Under the pieces are notes generated by a model, which did not search any database, had not been told where the DNA came from, and was given only the letters and a program-made list of their open reading frames with translations. The translations under genes were made by a program, and so were the position numbers. Shown piece after piece: positions 23,582-32,900 of a DNA stretch of 64,000 nt. Within the stretch, counting starts at the first letter, position 1. Each line of letters starts with the position of its first letter. Source of the stretch: Amycolatopsis sp. NBC_00345 (GTDB lineage Bacteria > Actinomycetota > Actinomycetes > Mycobacteriales > Pseudonocardiaceae); the NCBI RefSeq assembly GCF_036116635.1, contig NZ_CP107995.1:1736001-1800000 (forward strand), given 5' to 3'.

Positions 23582-24868
23582 TCAGCGCGGGATCTGGGCG
23601 CAGTTGCCCGGCGCGGTCTTCCCGGAGAACCGGCCGTCCAGCCAGCTCAGGGCCAGCGGGAACCAGGCGACGGCGGTGCCCACGTGCGACAGCAGGTCGT
23701 ACTGGTTGTACTGCACCGCGGTCCCGCTGGCGCAGAACTGCCGGGCGAGCGCCCGCACGTCGGCGGCGACCATGACCCCGTCGCCCGCGCCGATGCCGGG
23801 CTTGTTGCCGAGGGTGCCTTCGAGGATGCCGTTGGCGCCCTGGCCGATGAGCATCGGCACGGTGGGGGAGGCGGCGCCGAGCATGGTGATCTTCTTGACC
23901 GTGTCGACGAAGACCGGGATGGTGTCCGGGCTGGAGGCGTACTCGGGCTTGACGAGTTTCTGCCAGGTCAGCCCGGAGGCCTGGGGCAGCGCGTCGATGA
24001 TCGAGGAGTGCTGGAGCTTGTTGTACAGCGCCAATCCCTGGCTGTTGAGGTACGGCGTGAGGTCGATGTCGAAGGCGCGGCCGGCGCCGATCAGGGCCAT
24101 CGCGATGACCCCGGCCCAGACCGGGCTCCCGCTGACGTAGTCGAGGTTCTTGCGCGGGTTGGCCAGCACCCCGCCCTCGGCCGCGCCGACCAGGTTGCGG
24201 TTGACGTCGGGGGCGTAGGCCGGGGCGAGCTGGGCGGCCCAGCCGGTGGCGATCGCGCCGCCGGAGTAGCCGATCGCGCCGACCTTCGTGTCGCTGGTGA
24301 GCCCCGTGGCCGGCGAGGCGCTCGCGGCCCGGATCGAGTCCAGGGTGTTCATCCCGTACTCGGGACCGGCGGCGAAGTCCGCCGCCTGGCCTTCGGTGTC
24401 GGGGAACAGGACGGTGTAGCCCTGGGACAGCCACGGCACCAGGAAGACGCTCTCGAAGTTGGCGATCAGCCCGGGGATCCGGACGTCACCGGCGATGGCG
24501 CGCGACGGCCCGTCTTCCGGGTTCAGCGAGTCGTAGAACGACTGGTAGCTCACGGCTTTGGGCGTGGCTGGGGTGACGGGCGGCTTCACGACCGAGGTGA
24601 CATTGGCGGTCGGCTGCCCGAGTGAGCCGGTGGAGCGGTAGAGCAGCTGCACGACCTGCAGCGGCAGCGGGAGCCCGAGGACGTGGTACGGAATGGTGCG
24701 CGTCTTCAGCACCGCGCCCGGCGCGTACGAGGACAGCGGGGCGCTGCCGGAATAGGTGTAGAACGAATCGCTTCCGGCCGTCGCCGCGCTCGCTGCCGGA
24801 TTCCCGGCCAGCGAGGCCAGGAGCAGCGTGATCACGGCAGCGATGGCGCTGCGCGGTTTGACCTTCAT
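23582..24868 (-). CDS. Secreted LIP-family lipase/esterase
   Basis: A 428-residue exported serine hydrolase of the secretory lipase (LIP) family, best known from Candida and found widely in actinomycetes. The signal peptide AIAAVITLLLASLAGNPAASA follows MKVKPRS. The nucleophile is Ser202 in VGAIGYSGGAIATGWAA. The C-terminal His is in LLSHVGTAVAWFP. FYDSLNPEDGPSRAIAG and DTEGQAADFAAGPEYGMNTLD match the family cap region. Two Cys (QFCAS, GNCAQ) can form the usual C-terminal disulfide. It would hydrolyse ester bonds outside the cell. The ATG at 24868 gives the natural signal peptide. A dyad at 25044 may be its operator. Confidence 0.85.
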   Translation of the reverse strand: MKVKPRSAIAAVITLLLASLAGNPAASAATAGSDSFYTYSGSAPLSSYAPGAVLKTRTIPYHVLGLPLPLQVVQLLYRSTGSLGQPTANVTSVVKPPVTPATPKAVSYQSFYDSLNPEDGPSRAIAGDVRIPGLIANFESVFLVPWLSQGYTVLFPDTEGQAADFAAGPEYGMNTLDSIRAASASPATGLTSDTKVGAIGYSGGAIATGWAAQLAPAYAPDVNRNLVGAAEGGVLANPRKNLDYVSGSPVWAGVIAMALIGAGRAFDIDLTPYLNSQGLALYNKLQHSSIIDALPQASGLTWQKLVKPEYASSPDTIPVFVDTVKKITMLGAASPTVPMLIGQGANGILEGTLGNKPGIGAGDGVMVAADVRALARQFCASGTAVQYNQYDLLSHVGTAVAWFPLALSWLDGRFSGKTAPGNCAQIPR

Positions 24869-25183
24869 GTCGTGGAGCCCTCTCGATTTCGGCAGGCGAA
24901 AACGGCGCGGGAAAGCGATCTCCGAGCCGGGTGCAAAACGGTGGGGTGGCGAGTGCCGTGGGAGCACCCCGGCGTCGAGGGGGCGCGGCCGTGGAGGTGC
25001 TGTCGCTACGACATCGGGGCCTCCCGGGAGACGTCATCGTCACCTACTGGCGAGTAGCATGCACCGGGGCCCGGAATATTTCAAGTGCCCGATGACCAAG
25101 GGAGCCCGCCCGCGCACGCTCGGCGCTGTCCCTTCGTGCCTGGTCGCAGCTCCGGACGCGCTGTCGCCGCTAGGGTGACCGGT
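24869..25183. other. Divergent intergenic region with candidate operator
   Basis: 315 bases between the lipase (minus) and a small gene (plus). The clearest element is CTACTGGCGAGTAG at 25044-25057, five-base inverted arms around GGCG. This style of TACT-N4-AGTA dyad is seen upstream of actinobacterial lipid-metabolism genes. TAGGGT at 25171-25176 could be the -10 of the downstream gene. No ORF is supported. Confidence 0.4.
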
Positions 25184-25486
25184 ATGGACACACGCGACCC
25201 GGCCGGGCCCGGCCGGCCCGTGATCGGCTGGCTCGCGGTCCGGCTGCAGGGCAGCGGCGGGCTGCTGGACGGCGTGGCGGCGCGGCCGCGGGTTCGCGCG
25301 GACGGGCAGGTGTGGCTGAGCTGGCTCGGCGCCCCCTCGGTCGACGCGGTCGCGACGGCGCTGCTGACGGTGCGGGACCCGGATTTTCCGGTCGAACCGG
25401 TGCCCAGCAGTCACTTCGAGCAGGCCCGGCTGCGAGTCGGCGGGGTCCTGGTCGTGCTGGACACCCAGGACCGCGCCGGCGAATAG
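25184..25486 (+). CDS. Small conserved-looking hypothetical protein
   Basis: A 100-residue acidic protein with no recognised family: MDTRDPAGPGRPVIGWLAVR, a Trp-containing middle (QVWLSWLGAPSVDAVATALL), then a strand-rich end closing VLVVLDTQDRAGE. It has no signal peptide or membrane segment and probably forms a small alpha/beta domain. The ATG at 25184 sits only 7 bases after a TAGGGT -10-like box, with no ribosome-binding site between, so the transcript may be leaderless. It is followed 91 bases later by the broken aldo/keto reductase. No function can be proposed. Confidence 0.5.
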   Translation: MDTRDPAGPGRPVIGWLAVRLQGSGGLLDGVAARPRVRADGQVWLSWLGAPSVDAVATALLTVRDPDFPVEPVPSSHFEQARLRVGGVLVVLDTQDRAGE

Positions 25487-25577
25487 CGCCGTCGATGCGT
25501 TGCCCGCCTTGGCTTGTGATATCCATGGCCGCCAATGGCGGTGCCGGATTCTCCCGGTACCGGTGAAAGGACACTCG

Positions 25578-26401
25578 ATGATCCAGCTCGGCCGCACCGG
25601 CATCGACGTGTTTCCCCTTGTGCTCGGCGGGAACACGTTCGGCTGGACCAGTGACGAGGCGACTTCGCACCAGGTGCTGGACGCCTTCGTCGCGGGCGGG
25701 GGCAACTTCATCGACACCGCAGACGGCTACTCGGCGTTCGTGCCGGGCAATCCCGGCGGCGATTCGGAGACGATCATCGGCTCGTGGCCGGCCGCAAGAA
25801 CCGCGACGCCGTGGTGATCGGCACCAAGGTGAGCACCCACCCGAAGTTCAAGGGACTGGCGGCGGCCAACGTCGCGGCGGCCCTGGACGCCTCGCTGACG
25901 CGGCTGGGAACCGACTACGTCGACGTGTACTACGCCCACATCGACGACCCCAAGACGCCGCTCGCCGAAACCGTGGCCGCGTTCAACTCGCTGCACAAAG
26001 CCGGCAAGATCCGCGCGGTGGCCCTGTCGAACTACACCGGCGCCCGGATCACCGAGTGGCTGGACATCTCCCGCCGCGAAGGGTTCGAGCCGCCGGCCGT
26101 CGTCCAGCCGCACTACAACCTCGTGATGCGGCAGCCGTACGAGCGCGAGATCGCTCCCGTCCTCGCCGACGCGGACATCGCCTCCGTGCCGTACCTCGCG
26201 CTGGCCAGCGGATTCCTCACCGGCAAGCACCGCAAGATCGGCGCGTACCGCAAGGTCCGGCCTTACCTCGCGGTGGTCGGCGGGCTCCTCGCCGGCAAGC
26301 AGCGCACGAAGAAGGAGGAGTTCGGCGGAAGCGCCCGGCAGATTCCCGCCGCCCGGTACTTCTCCGCGGCCGGGCTCGCCGTGGTCGACGTGGTCGGGTA
26401 A
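25578..26401 (+). pseudogene. Aldo/keto reductase, frameshifted and C-terminally truncated
   Basis: The N-terminal part from ATG 25578 (after GAAAGGACACTCG) reads MIQLGRTGIDVFPLVLGGNT and GGGNFIDTADGYS (catalytic Asp and Tyr) to SETIIGSW. At about 25783 the frame breaks: the expected W-L-A-G-R-K-N-R continues one frame over as AGRKNRDAVVIGTKVSTHPK, consistent with loss of about four bases. The rest (YVDVYYAHIDD, KAGKIRAVALSN) is good AKR sequence up to ARYFSAAGLAVVDVVG and a stop. Some 80-90 residues normally following (the cofactor-binding helix region) are missing. A palindrome begins four bases after the stop. Two independent lesions make function unlikely. Confidence 0.75.
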
Positions 26402-26404
26402 GGA

Positions 26405-26450
26405 CTCGTGAGTGTTGAGGACGGTTAGAACCGTCATCAACACTCACGAG
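26405..26450. terminator. Long palindrome between convergent genes
   Basis: Arms 26405-26426 and 26429-26450 (CTCGTGAGTGTTGAGGACGG) pair at 21 of 22 positions with a 2-base loop. It separates the truncated reductase (plus) from a TetR gene (minus) and could end both transcripts. I have the impression of near-identical palindromes in other Amycolatopsis genomes; this is unverified memory. Confidence 0.7.
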
Positions 26451-26473
26451 CGGCCACGCTTTCGGGGCCCGGC

Positions 26474-27097
26474 CTAGCCGCCGATCCGGACCAGTGGCAG
26501 GTACACCTCGTCGACGATCTCGATGATGACTTTGTCGTCGACGGGCACGCCGAACAGCAGGAACTGGTTGCGCAGCAGGTCGGTGGCGACCAGGGCGCGC
26601 CGGGAGCCGAGGATCCCGGGCTCGGTCTCGCCGCGTTCGACGGCCCTGGCCAGGATGACGCCGATCGCGGTGGGGCCGGTGGCCTGGATCTGTTCCCGGA
26701 CCAGCCGGGCGAACTCCTCGTCGCGGGTCATCTCGGCGAGCAGGCCGCGCAGGATGCCGCCGAGCGGGCTGGCCATCTTCGCCGAGAGCTGCCGCAGCAG
26801 CGCGAGCACGTCCGCCCGCAGCTCGCCGGTGTCGGGCACTTCCACCTCGGCGACGCCTTGCCGGCGGCACGCGTCCATGACCAGCTCGGCCCGGCCGGAC
26901 CACCGGCGGTAGAGCGCGGCCTTGCTGGTGCGGGCCCGGGCGGCGACCCGGTCCATGGTCAGCGCGCCGTAGCCCGTTTCGGCGAGTTCTTCGAGCGCCG
27001 CCGTGAAAATGGCGTGCTCCAGCTCCTCGCCACGCCGCCGTGGTCCTTTGCGGTGGTCGACGGGAGAGTCGAGAGTCTGTGCGACGTTCTGTGACAG
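26474..27097 (-). CDS. TetR-family regulator, probable CTG start
   Basis: A 207-residue TetR-type repressor. The HTH needs the residues RRRGEELEHAIFTAALEELA, TGYGALTMDRVAARARTSKAALYRRW, so translation must begin upstream of the only in-frame ATG (26956), which would cut the first helices. The only plausible start is CTG at 27097: AGGAG lies five bases before it, and it gives LSQNVAQTLDSPVDHRKGP. The C-terminal half (PLGGILRGLLAEMTRDEEF) is the TetR_C-type domain of small-molecule-sensing regulators. It is divergent from a P450 gene, with repeated CTGAGAGTT motifs between. Either a rare CTG start or a mutated GTG is in use. Confidence 0.75.
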   Translation of the reverse strand: MSQNVAQTLDSPVDHRKGPRRRGEELEHAIFTAALEELAETGYGALTMDRVAARARTSKAALYRRWSGRAELVMDACRRQGVAEVEVPDTGELRADVLALLRQLSAKMASPLGGILRGLLAEMTRDEEFARLVREQIQATGPTAIGVILARAVERGETEPGILGSRRALVATDLLRNQFLLFGVPVDDKVIIEIVDEVYLPLVRIGG

Positions 27098-27105
27098 GGT
27101 GACTC

Positions 27106-27125
27106 CTGAGAGTTTACTGAGAGTT
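27106..27125. promoter_or_regulatory. Paired CTGAGAGTT repeats, putative TetR operator
   Basis: CTGAGAGTT occurs at 27106-27114 and again at 27117-27125, next to and partly over the AGGAG box of the TetR gene. Eleven-base (one helical turn) spacing suggests a protein-binding site controlling the TetR/P450 divergent gap. Confidence 0.45.
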
Positions 27126-27222
27126 CGACGCGTTCCCTGGAAGGATACCTTAGCTCCGAGTTAGAGTACTAGTAGTTCTTTAATCGCCCAGCGCTTCGCT
27201 GGCTGGAGACTCGAGGGGATCG

Positions 27223-28443
27223 ATGACCGAGACTGTCGTGACACCGCGGACCGAGGACGCCCCGGTTTTTCCGGACGACCGCACCTGCCCGTACCAGCTG
27301 CCCGAGGGGTATTTCCGGCTGCGCGACGAGGAAGGCTCGCTGCGCAAGATGAAGCTCTTCGACGGCCGCGAGGCGTGGGTGGTGACCAAGCACGGGGTCG
27401 CGCGCAAACTGCTGGGCGACCCCCGTCTGTCGTCGGACCGCAGCCACCAGGACTTCCCGGCGGCTTCACCGCGGTTCAAGGGGTTCCGCGGGGGGCCGAA
27501 GGCGTTCATCAGCATGGACCCGCCGGAGCACGGGCCGAGGCGGCGGATGGTGATCGGCGACTTCACCGTCAAGCACATCAAGGGGATGCGCGGGGACATC
27601 GAGCGGATCGTCCACGGCTTCATCGACGACCTGCTCGCGGCCGGCCCGGCCGCCGACCTGGTCAGCCAGTTCGCGCTGGCGGTGCCCTCCATGGTGATCT
27701 GCCAGATGCTCGGCGTGCCCTACGCCGACCACGAATTCTTCCAGGATGCCAGCCGCCGGCTCGTGCAGTCGACCGACGCCGAGGGGCTCATCGCCGCCCG
27801 CGAGGACCTCAGCGGCTACCTGGACGGGCTGATCACCCGGCTGCAGGCCGAGCCGGGGCCGGGCCTGCTCGGCAGCCTGGTGGCCGGGCAGCTGGCGAAC
27901 GGGGAGATCGACCGCGAGGAGCTGGTCGCGTCCGCGATCCTGCTGCTCGTCGCCGGGCACGAGACGACGGCGTCGATGACCTCGCTGGGCGTGATCACCC
28001 TGCTGGAGCACCCGGACCAGCTGGCGGCCCTGCGCGCCGACCCCGGCCTCGTCCCGGGCGCGGTCGAAGAGCTGCTGCGTTACCTCGCCATCGCCGACCT
28101 CGCGGGCAGCCGCATCGCGACGGCCGACATCGAGATCGGGGGAGAGGTCATCCGGGCCGGCGAGGGGGTCATCGTGCCCAACTCGATCGCCAACCGCGAC
28201 GGCTCGGTCTTCGAGGACCCGGACAAGTTCGACGTGCGCCGCTCGGCCCGCCACCACATCGCGTTCGGGTACGGCGTGCACCAGTGTCTCGGCCAGAACC
28301 TGGCCCGCCTGGAGCTCGAAGTGATCATCACCGCGCTGTTCGACCGGATCCCCACCCTGCGCCTCGCCGTTCCGGTGGAGGAGCTGACGTTGCGGCCGGG
28401 GACGACGATCCAGGGCGTCAACGAACTTCCCGTCACCTGGTGA
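27223..28443 (+). CDS. Cytochrome P450
   Basis: A 406-residue soluble bacterial class I P450. The I-helix oxygen-binding motif is LLLVAGHETTASM (near 240-250), the K-helix ExxR is Glu283-Arg286 in VEELLRYL, and the heme loop is FGYGVHQCLGQNLAR with the thiolate Cys355. The N-terminus YQLPEGYFRLRDEEGSLRKM is typical of CYP105/CYP107-like actinomycete enzymes, which hydroxylate xenobiotics or secondary metabolites. It would need a ferredoxin and reductase from elsewhere; none is adjacent. ATG 27223 follows GAGGGGATCG. The divergent TetR gene suggests substrate-inducible expression. It is 7 kb from the PKS cluster edge, so membership in that cluster is unlikely. Confidence 0.92.
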   Translation: MTETVVTPRTEDAPVFPDDRTCPYQLPEGYFRLRDEEGSLRKMKLFDGREAWVVTKHGVARKLLGDPRLSSDRSHQDFPAASPRFKGFRGGPKAFISMDPPEHGPRRRMVIGDFTVKHIKGMRGDIERIVHGFIDDLLAAGPAADLVSQFALAVPSMVICQMLGVPYADHEFFQDASRRLVQSTDAEGLIAAREDLSGYLDGLITRLQAEPGPGLLGSLVAGQLANGEIDREELVASAILLLVAGHETTASMTSLGVITLLEHPDQLAALRADPGLVPGAVEELLRYLAIADLAGSRIATADIEIGGEVIRAGEGVIVPNSIANRDGSVFEDPDKFDVRRSARHHIAFGYGVHQCLGQNLARLELEVIITALFDRIPTLRLAVPVEELTLRPGTTIQGVNELPVTW

Positions 28444-28464
28444 CAGCGGTCCCGTCGGCCCGGC

Positions 28465-29205
28465 TCAGCCCTGCCGGGCCGGCCGGAGGGTGATGTCGCC
28501 GATTTCGACGTCCTCGGGCTGTTCGATGGCGAACGCGATGGCGCGCGCCACGGCGTCGGGGCTGATTCCGAGTGCTGCCATGGCTTTCTGGGCCTGCGCC
28601 CGCTGCTCGGGGTCGTCGAGGTAGTCGACGAGTTCGGTGTGGACGTACCCGGGCGAGATGGAGGTCGTGCGGAGAACGCCGTCGGTGGACTCCTGGCGCA
28701 GGGCCTCCATCAGGGTGCGCACGGCGTTCTTGGTACCCGCGTAGACGGCCTGGGTCGGGACGATCTTGAGGCCCGCGGTCGACACCGTGGTGACGAAGTG
28801 CCCGTGGCCCTGTTCGCGGAACACGGGCAGTGCCGCGGCGATGCCGTGCAGGACGCCGCGCAGGTTCACGTCGATCATCGTGTCCCAGTCGTCGACGTCG
28901 AGCGCGGCGACGGGGGCGATCCGGGCGAGCCCGGCGTTGCCCACCAGGACGTCGAGGCGGCCGAACCGGTCCACGGCCAGCGCCACCAGCTGCTTGAGGT
29001 CGGCGCGCCGGGTGACGTCGACTTCCAGCCTCTCCGCGCGGCCGCCTCCGGCCCGGATCCGCGCCACGAGCGAGTCGAGCCGGTCGGTGCGCCGGGCGCC
29101 CAGCACGACGGCCGCGCCGCGGCTCGCCAGGTCCAGGGCGGTGGCCGCGCCGATCCCGCTGCTGGCTCCGGTGATGGCGACGACTTTGCTGTCCAGCGTG
29201 CTCAT
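28465..29205 (-). CDS. Short-chain dehydrogenase/reductase (SDR)
   Basis: A 246-residue classical SDR. It has the cofactor loop TGASSGIG (residues 12-19), the NAG motif (LVGNAGLARI), the catalytic TVSTAG and VYAGTKNAV with Tyr and Lys, and SPGYVHTEL after it. The N-terminal loop is of the NADP type (GARRTDRL). Many homologues are annotated as oxidoreductases acting on ketones or aldehydes; the substrate is unknown. The ATG at 29205 follows GGAGACGTAACG. It is divergent from a TetR gene, and a 14-bp-arm palindrome covers the gap, so it is very likely that regulator's target. It converges with the P450 gene 21 bases away. Confidence 0.88.
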   Translation of the reverse strand: MSTLDSKVVAITGASSGIGAATALDLASRGAAVVLGARRTDRLDSLVARIRAGGGRAERLEVDVTRRADLKQLVALAVDRFGRLDVLVGNAGLARIAPVAALDVDDWDTMIDVNLRGVLHGIAAALPVFREQGHGHFVTTVSTAGLKIVPTQAVYAGTKNAVRTLMEALRQESTDGVLRTTSISPGYVHTELVDYLDDPEQRAQAQKAMAALGISPDAVARAIAFAIEQPEDVEIGDITLRPARQG

Positions 29206-29228
29206 CGTTACGTCTCCTGTTCTAAACT

Positions 29229-29270
29229 GACAAGTGTCCGGTTGTCACTCCACCGTACCGGACACTTGTC
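29229..29270. promoter_or_regulatory. Operator with 14-bp inverted arms between SDR and TetR genes
   Basis: GACAAGTGTCCGGT (29229-29242) is repeated as its exact reverse complement at 29257-29270, with a 14-base spacer. ACAAGTGTCC is itself nearly a half-site palindrome. It fills the 96-bp divergent gap and fits cooperative binding of two TetR dimers that repress both genes. Confidence 0.65.
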
Positions 29271-29301
29271 CACATGGCTACGCGGGAGGGGAGGCGGCGT
29301 C

Positions 29302-29862
29302 GTGACGAGCCGTGAGCGCAGGTCGGACGCGGTCGCCAACCGGGACCGCATCGTCGAGGCCGCGCGGGCCGAGCTGAGCGAGTCCAACGGGGCCGCCGCC
29401 GACCTGAAGCTGCACCGGGTCGCCAAGGCGGCGGGGGTGGGGCAGGGCACCCTCTACCGGCACTTCCCGACCCGCGAGCACCTGCTGGCGGAGGTGTACC
29501 GGGACGAGCTGACCCAGCTGGTCGACGCCGTGGAACCGCTGCTGGCCGAGCATCCGCCGCTGCGGGCGCTGACCGGCTGGCTGCAGCGGACGGTCGAGTA
29601 CGCGCGGGTCAAACGCGGGGTCATGGCGGCGATCGAGGCGTCGGCGTGGCAGGACCTCTACTCCGGCCACCACCACCGGCTCGACGAAGCGCTCGGGAAG
29701 CTGCTCGATCGGGGAAAGGACGCGGGCGAAGTGCGCGAAGACATCGACGCCACCGACGTCATTCTGCTCTTGGGCGCGTTGTCGCGTATCCCCGAATCGG
29801 AGTGGGACCCGCGCGCGCAGACGGTGGTGGCCGTCATCGTGGACGGCATCAGCGCTCGTTGA
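29302..29862 (+). CDS. TetR/AcrR-family regulator
   Basis: A 186-residue repressor. The DNA-binding domain is ANRDRIVEAARAELSESNG, LKLHRVAKAAGVGQGTLYRHFPTREHLLAEVY, followed by a C-terminal domain of the SBP-56/TetR_C_33-like type (VKRGVMAAIEASAWQDL). The GTG at 29302 follows GGAGGGGAGGC and gives the normal short leader; a nearby ATG at 29274 is out of frame. It should regulate itself and the divergent SDR through the palindrome at 29229-29270, in the manner of repressors of SDR genes in actinomycetes. The inducer is unknown. Confidence 0.85.
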   Translation: MTSRERRSDAVANRDRIVEAARAELSESNGAAADLKLHRVAKAAGVGQGTLYRHFPTREHLLAEVYRDELTQLVDAVEPLLAEHPPLRALTGWLQRTVEYARVKRGVMAAIEASAWQDLYSGHHHRLDEALGKLLDRGKDAGEVREDIDATDVILLLGALSRIPESEWDPRAQTVVAVIVDGISAR

Positions 29863-29914
29863 GAATAGGGCCCGGCCGGCAGCGGTTGTCGCGGGTGGTC
29901 AACGGCTTCCGTTG

Positions 29915-29920
29915 TAATAT
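29915..29920 (+). promoter_or_regulatory. Putative -10 box for leaderless RHS transcript
   Basis: TAATAT lies five bases before the RHS ATG (29926), a 5-of-6 match to TATAAT in an AT-rich patch, and there is no ribosome-binding site between. The spacing fits transcription starting at or next to the A of ATG. A -35 is not obvious. Confidence 0.45.
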
Positions 29921-29925
29921 TTAGC

Positions 29926-32900
29926 ATGAGCAATCCACTGGTGGCGCCGACGCAGGATTCGACCAAGGCGTACTCCGGGATCTCGCTGCTGGAGTCGGCG
30001 GCCGACCTGAAGTCGGCGATCGAATCCGGGGACTGGGCGTCGGTGGCGATGGGGGCGGTCGGCACGGCGCTGGACGCGCTGTCGATGGCGATGGACCCGT
30101 TCGGCGCGATCCTGGCCGCGGGGGTGGCGTGGCTGATGGAGCACGTGGGGCCGCTCAAGGAGGCGCTGAACGGGCTGACCGGCAACGCGGACGAGATCGC
30201 GGCGCAGTCCCAGACCTGGGCCAACGTCGCGAAGGAGCTGGAGAGCGTCGGCGGCGACCTCGGCGACATGGTCAAGGCGGACCTGGAGTCGTGGACCGGT
30301 CCGGCGGCGGACGCGTACCGGCAGCGTTCGCAGGATTCGGTGGCGCTGCTGGGTTCCGCGCAGAAGGGCTGTGAAGGCGCTTCCAGCGGGGTGAAGACCG
30401 CGGGCGAGGTGGTGGGCGCGGTCCGCAGCCTGGTGCGCGACATCATCGCGGAGCTGATCGGGCACATGATCAGCTGGGCGCTGCAGGTGGTGTTCACGCT
30501 CGGCATCGGGCTGACCTGGGTGGTGCCGCAGGTGGTCGCGGCGGTAGCGAAAACGGCGTCGAAGATCGCGGACGTGACGACCCGGTTGGTCAAGGCGCTG
30601 AAGGCTTTGATCCCGCTGCTGAAGAAGGCCGGCACGCTGTTCGAGGACGCGGCGAAGGGGCTGAAAAGCCTCAAGGGCGGGAAGGTCTCCGCGCCGCCGA
30701 AGACGTCGAAGATCGACAGCACGCCGAAGGCGCCGACGCCCAAGGGCGGGGACGGCGGCGGCACGCCGAAGGGCGGGGACTCCACGACGACGTCCGGCGA
30801 CCATTCGTCGCCGAAGGGCGGGGACCCGACCACGACGTCGGGCGATCACTCGTCGCCGAAGGGCGGCGACAACGGTGGCGCGGGTCATTCGGACCCGCCC
30901 GGCGACACGCCCAAGAGCCCTCCGCCCGGCGACAAGGCCCCTTCCGAGCAACCCCACGGCGACGGGACGACGACGTCGTCGGCGCCGAAGGACCCGCCCG
31001 GCGACGGGTCGAAGATCAAGGACGACCCCAACCCCGCGGAGCACAAGACGCCGGCCGACGAGGTCACGGACTGCGGTGACCCGATCGACGTCGCGACCGG
31101 CGCCGTCCTGCTGCAGCAGGAGGATGTGTCGCTGCCCGGCGCGCTGCCGCTCGTCGTCGGACGCACGCACCGCTCGTCCTACCGGGTGGGCCGGCTCTTC
31201 GGCCCCACCTGGACCTCGACGCTGGACGAGCGGATCGAGGTGGAGCCGGACGGGCTGCACCTGGCGCTGGCCGACGGCACGCTGCTGCGCTACCCGGTGC
31301 CGAGGGGGATGGAGGCAGTGCTCCCCGAGAGCGGCCCGTACCTGGCGCTGCGCCGGGTCCGGCACGGCTTCATCGTCGGCGACCCGCGGTCGGACCGCAT
31401 GCGCTACTTCGCGGGCCGCCGCGGCCAGGCCGTCCTGCCGCTGCGCGCGCTCGTGGACGGTGCGGGGAACCGGATCGTGCTGCGGTACCGCGAGGGCGTG
31501 CCGGTGGCGGTCGAGCATTCCGGCGGCTACCGCGTCGAGATCGACATCGCCGACGGCCTCGTCACGGCCCTGCGCGCCCCGGGCTCCCCGGTCCCGCTGG
31601 CCGAGTACCGCTACGACTCCGCGCGCCGCCTGGTCGAGGTCACCGACGCGGTCGGCACCCCGCAGAAGTTCACCTACGACGCCGACGGCCGGCTGGTGCG
31701 CTGGGACGACGTCAACGGCCGCTGGTACCGCTACGGCTACGACGGCCGGGGCCGCTGCGTGCGCGCCCAGGGCACCGGCGGCTACCTCGACACCGAATTG
31801 GCCTACGACACCGAAAACCGGGTCACCACGGTCACCGACTCGCTCGGCGCGGTCACCCGTTACCACCTCGACGAACAGCTGCGGGTGATCGGGCAGACCG
31901 ACCCGCTCGGCCACACCACCAGCGCCGAGCGCGACCGCTTCGGCCGGGTGCTCGCCGAGACCGACGAGCTCGGCAACGTCACCCGCTGGGACTACGACGG
32001 GATCGGCAACCTCATCGCGGTGACGCGTCCCGACGGCAGCCGCATCGTGATCGAGTACAACGAGGGGCGCCGGCCCAGCACGATCACCGGACCGGACGGC
32101 GGCCTGTGGCGTTACGAATACGACCGGCGCGGCAGCCTCGCCCGCACCGTCGACCCGGCCGGCGCCGCGACCTCCTACACCTACGACCCGCACACCGGCA
32201 CCATGGACTCGGCGACCGACGCCCTCGGTTACGTGACCCGGATCCAGTCGAACGCCGCCGGCCTGCCGGTGGTCATCACCGCGCCGGACGGCGCCGTGTG
32301 GCGCTACGGCTACGACGCGCTCGGCAACACCACCAGCGAGACCGATCCGCTGGGCCACACCACCACCATGGTCAGCGACGCCGCCGGCAACCTCGTGCAG
32401 GCGCGTGACGCCGACGGCGCGATCCAGCGGTTCGCCTCGACGGCGCGGGGCAACTCCGAGGAGCTGACGGACGCGCGCGGTGGCGTCAGCCGCATCGAGT
32501 ACGCCCAGTTCGACCTGCCCGTCAGCGAGCGGCGCGCCGGCGGCGGCCTGCTGAAGTACGGCTACGACACCCAGCTGCGGCTCACCTCGGTGACCAACGA
32601 ACGGGGCCTGGTGTGGCGGTACGAGTTCGACGCCGCGGGCCGGATGGTGGGGGAGACCGACTACAACGGGCGCGTCCTGCGCTACGGCTACGACGCGGCG
32701 GGGCGGCTCGTGCGCCGGACCAACGGCGCCGGGCAGACCATCACCATCGAGCGTGACAGCGTGGGCCGGGTCGTGCGGCGCAGCAGCGCCGACGAGGTCG
32801 TCGAGTACACCTACGACGCGGCCGGCCGCCTGCTGTCGGCGTCCACTGTGGACGCTGACGTCCGGTTCGCCTACGACGCGCGCGGCCGGGTGCTGTCCGA

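Noticed and set aside
27223..28443. P450 as a tailoring enzyme of the tetronate cluster
   Set aside because: It is separated from the cluster by an SDR/TetR pair and the RHS gene and has its own divergent TetR regulator.
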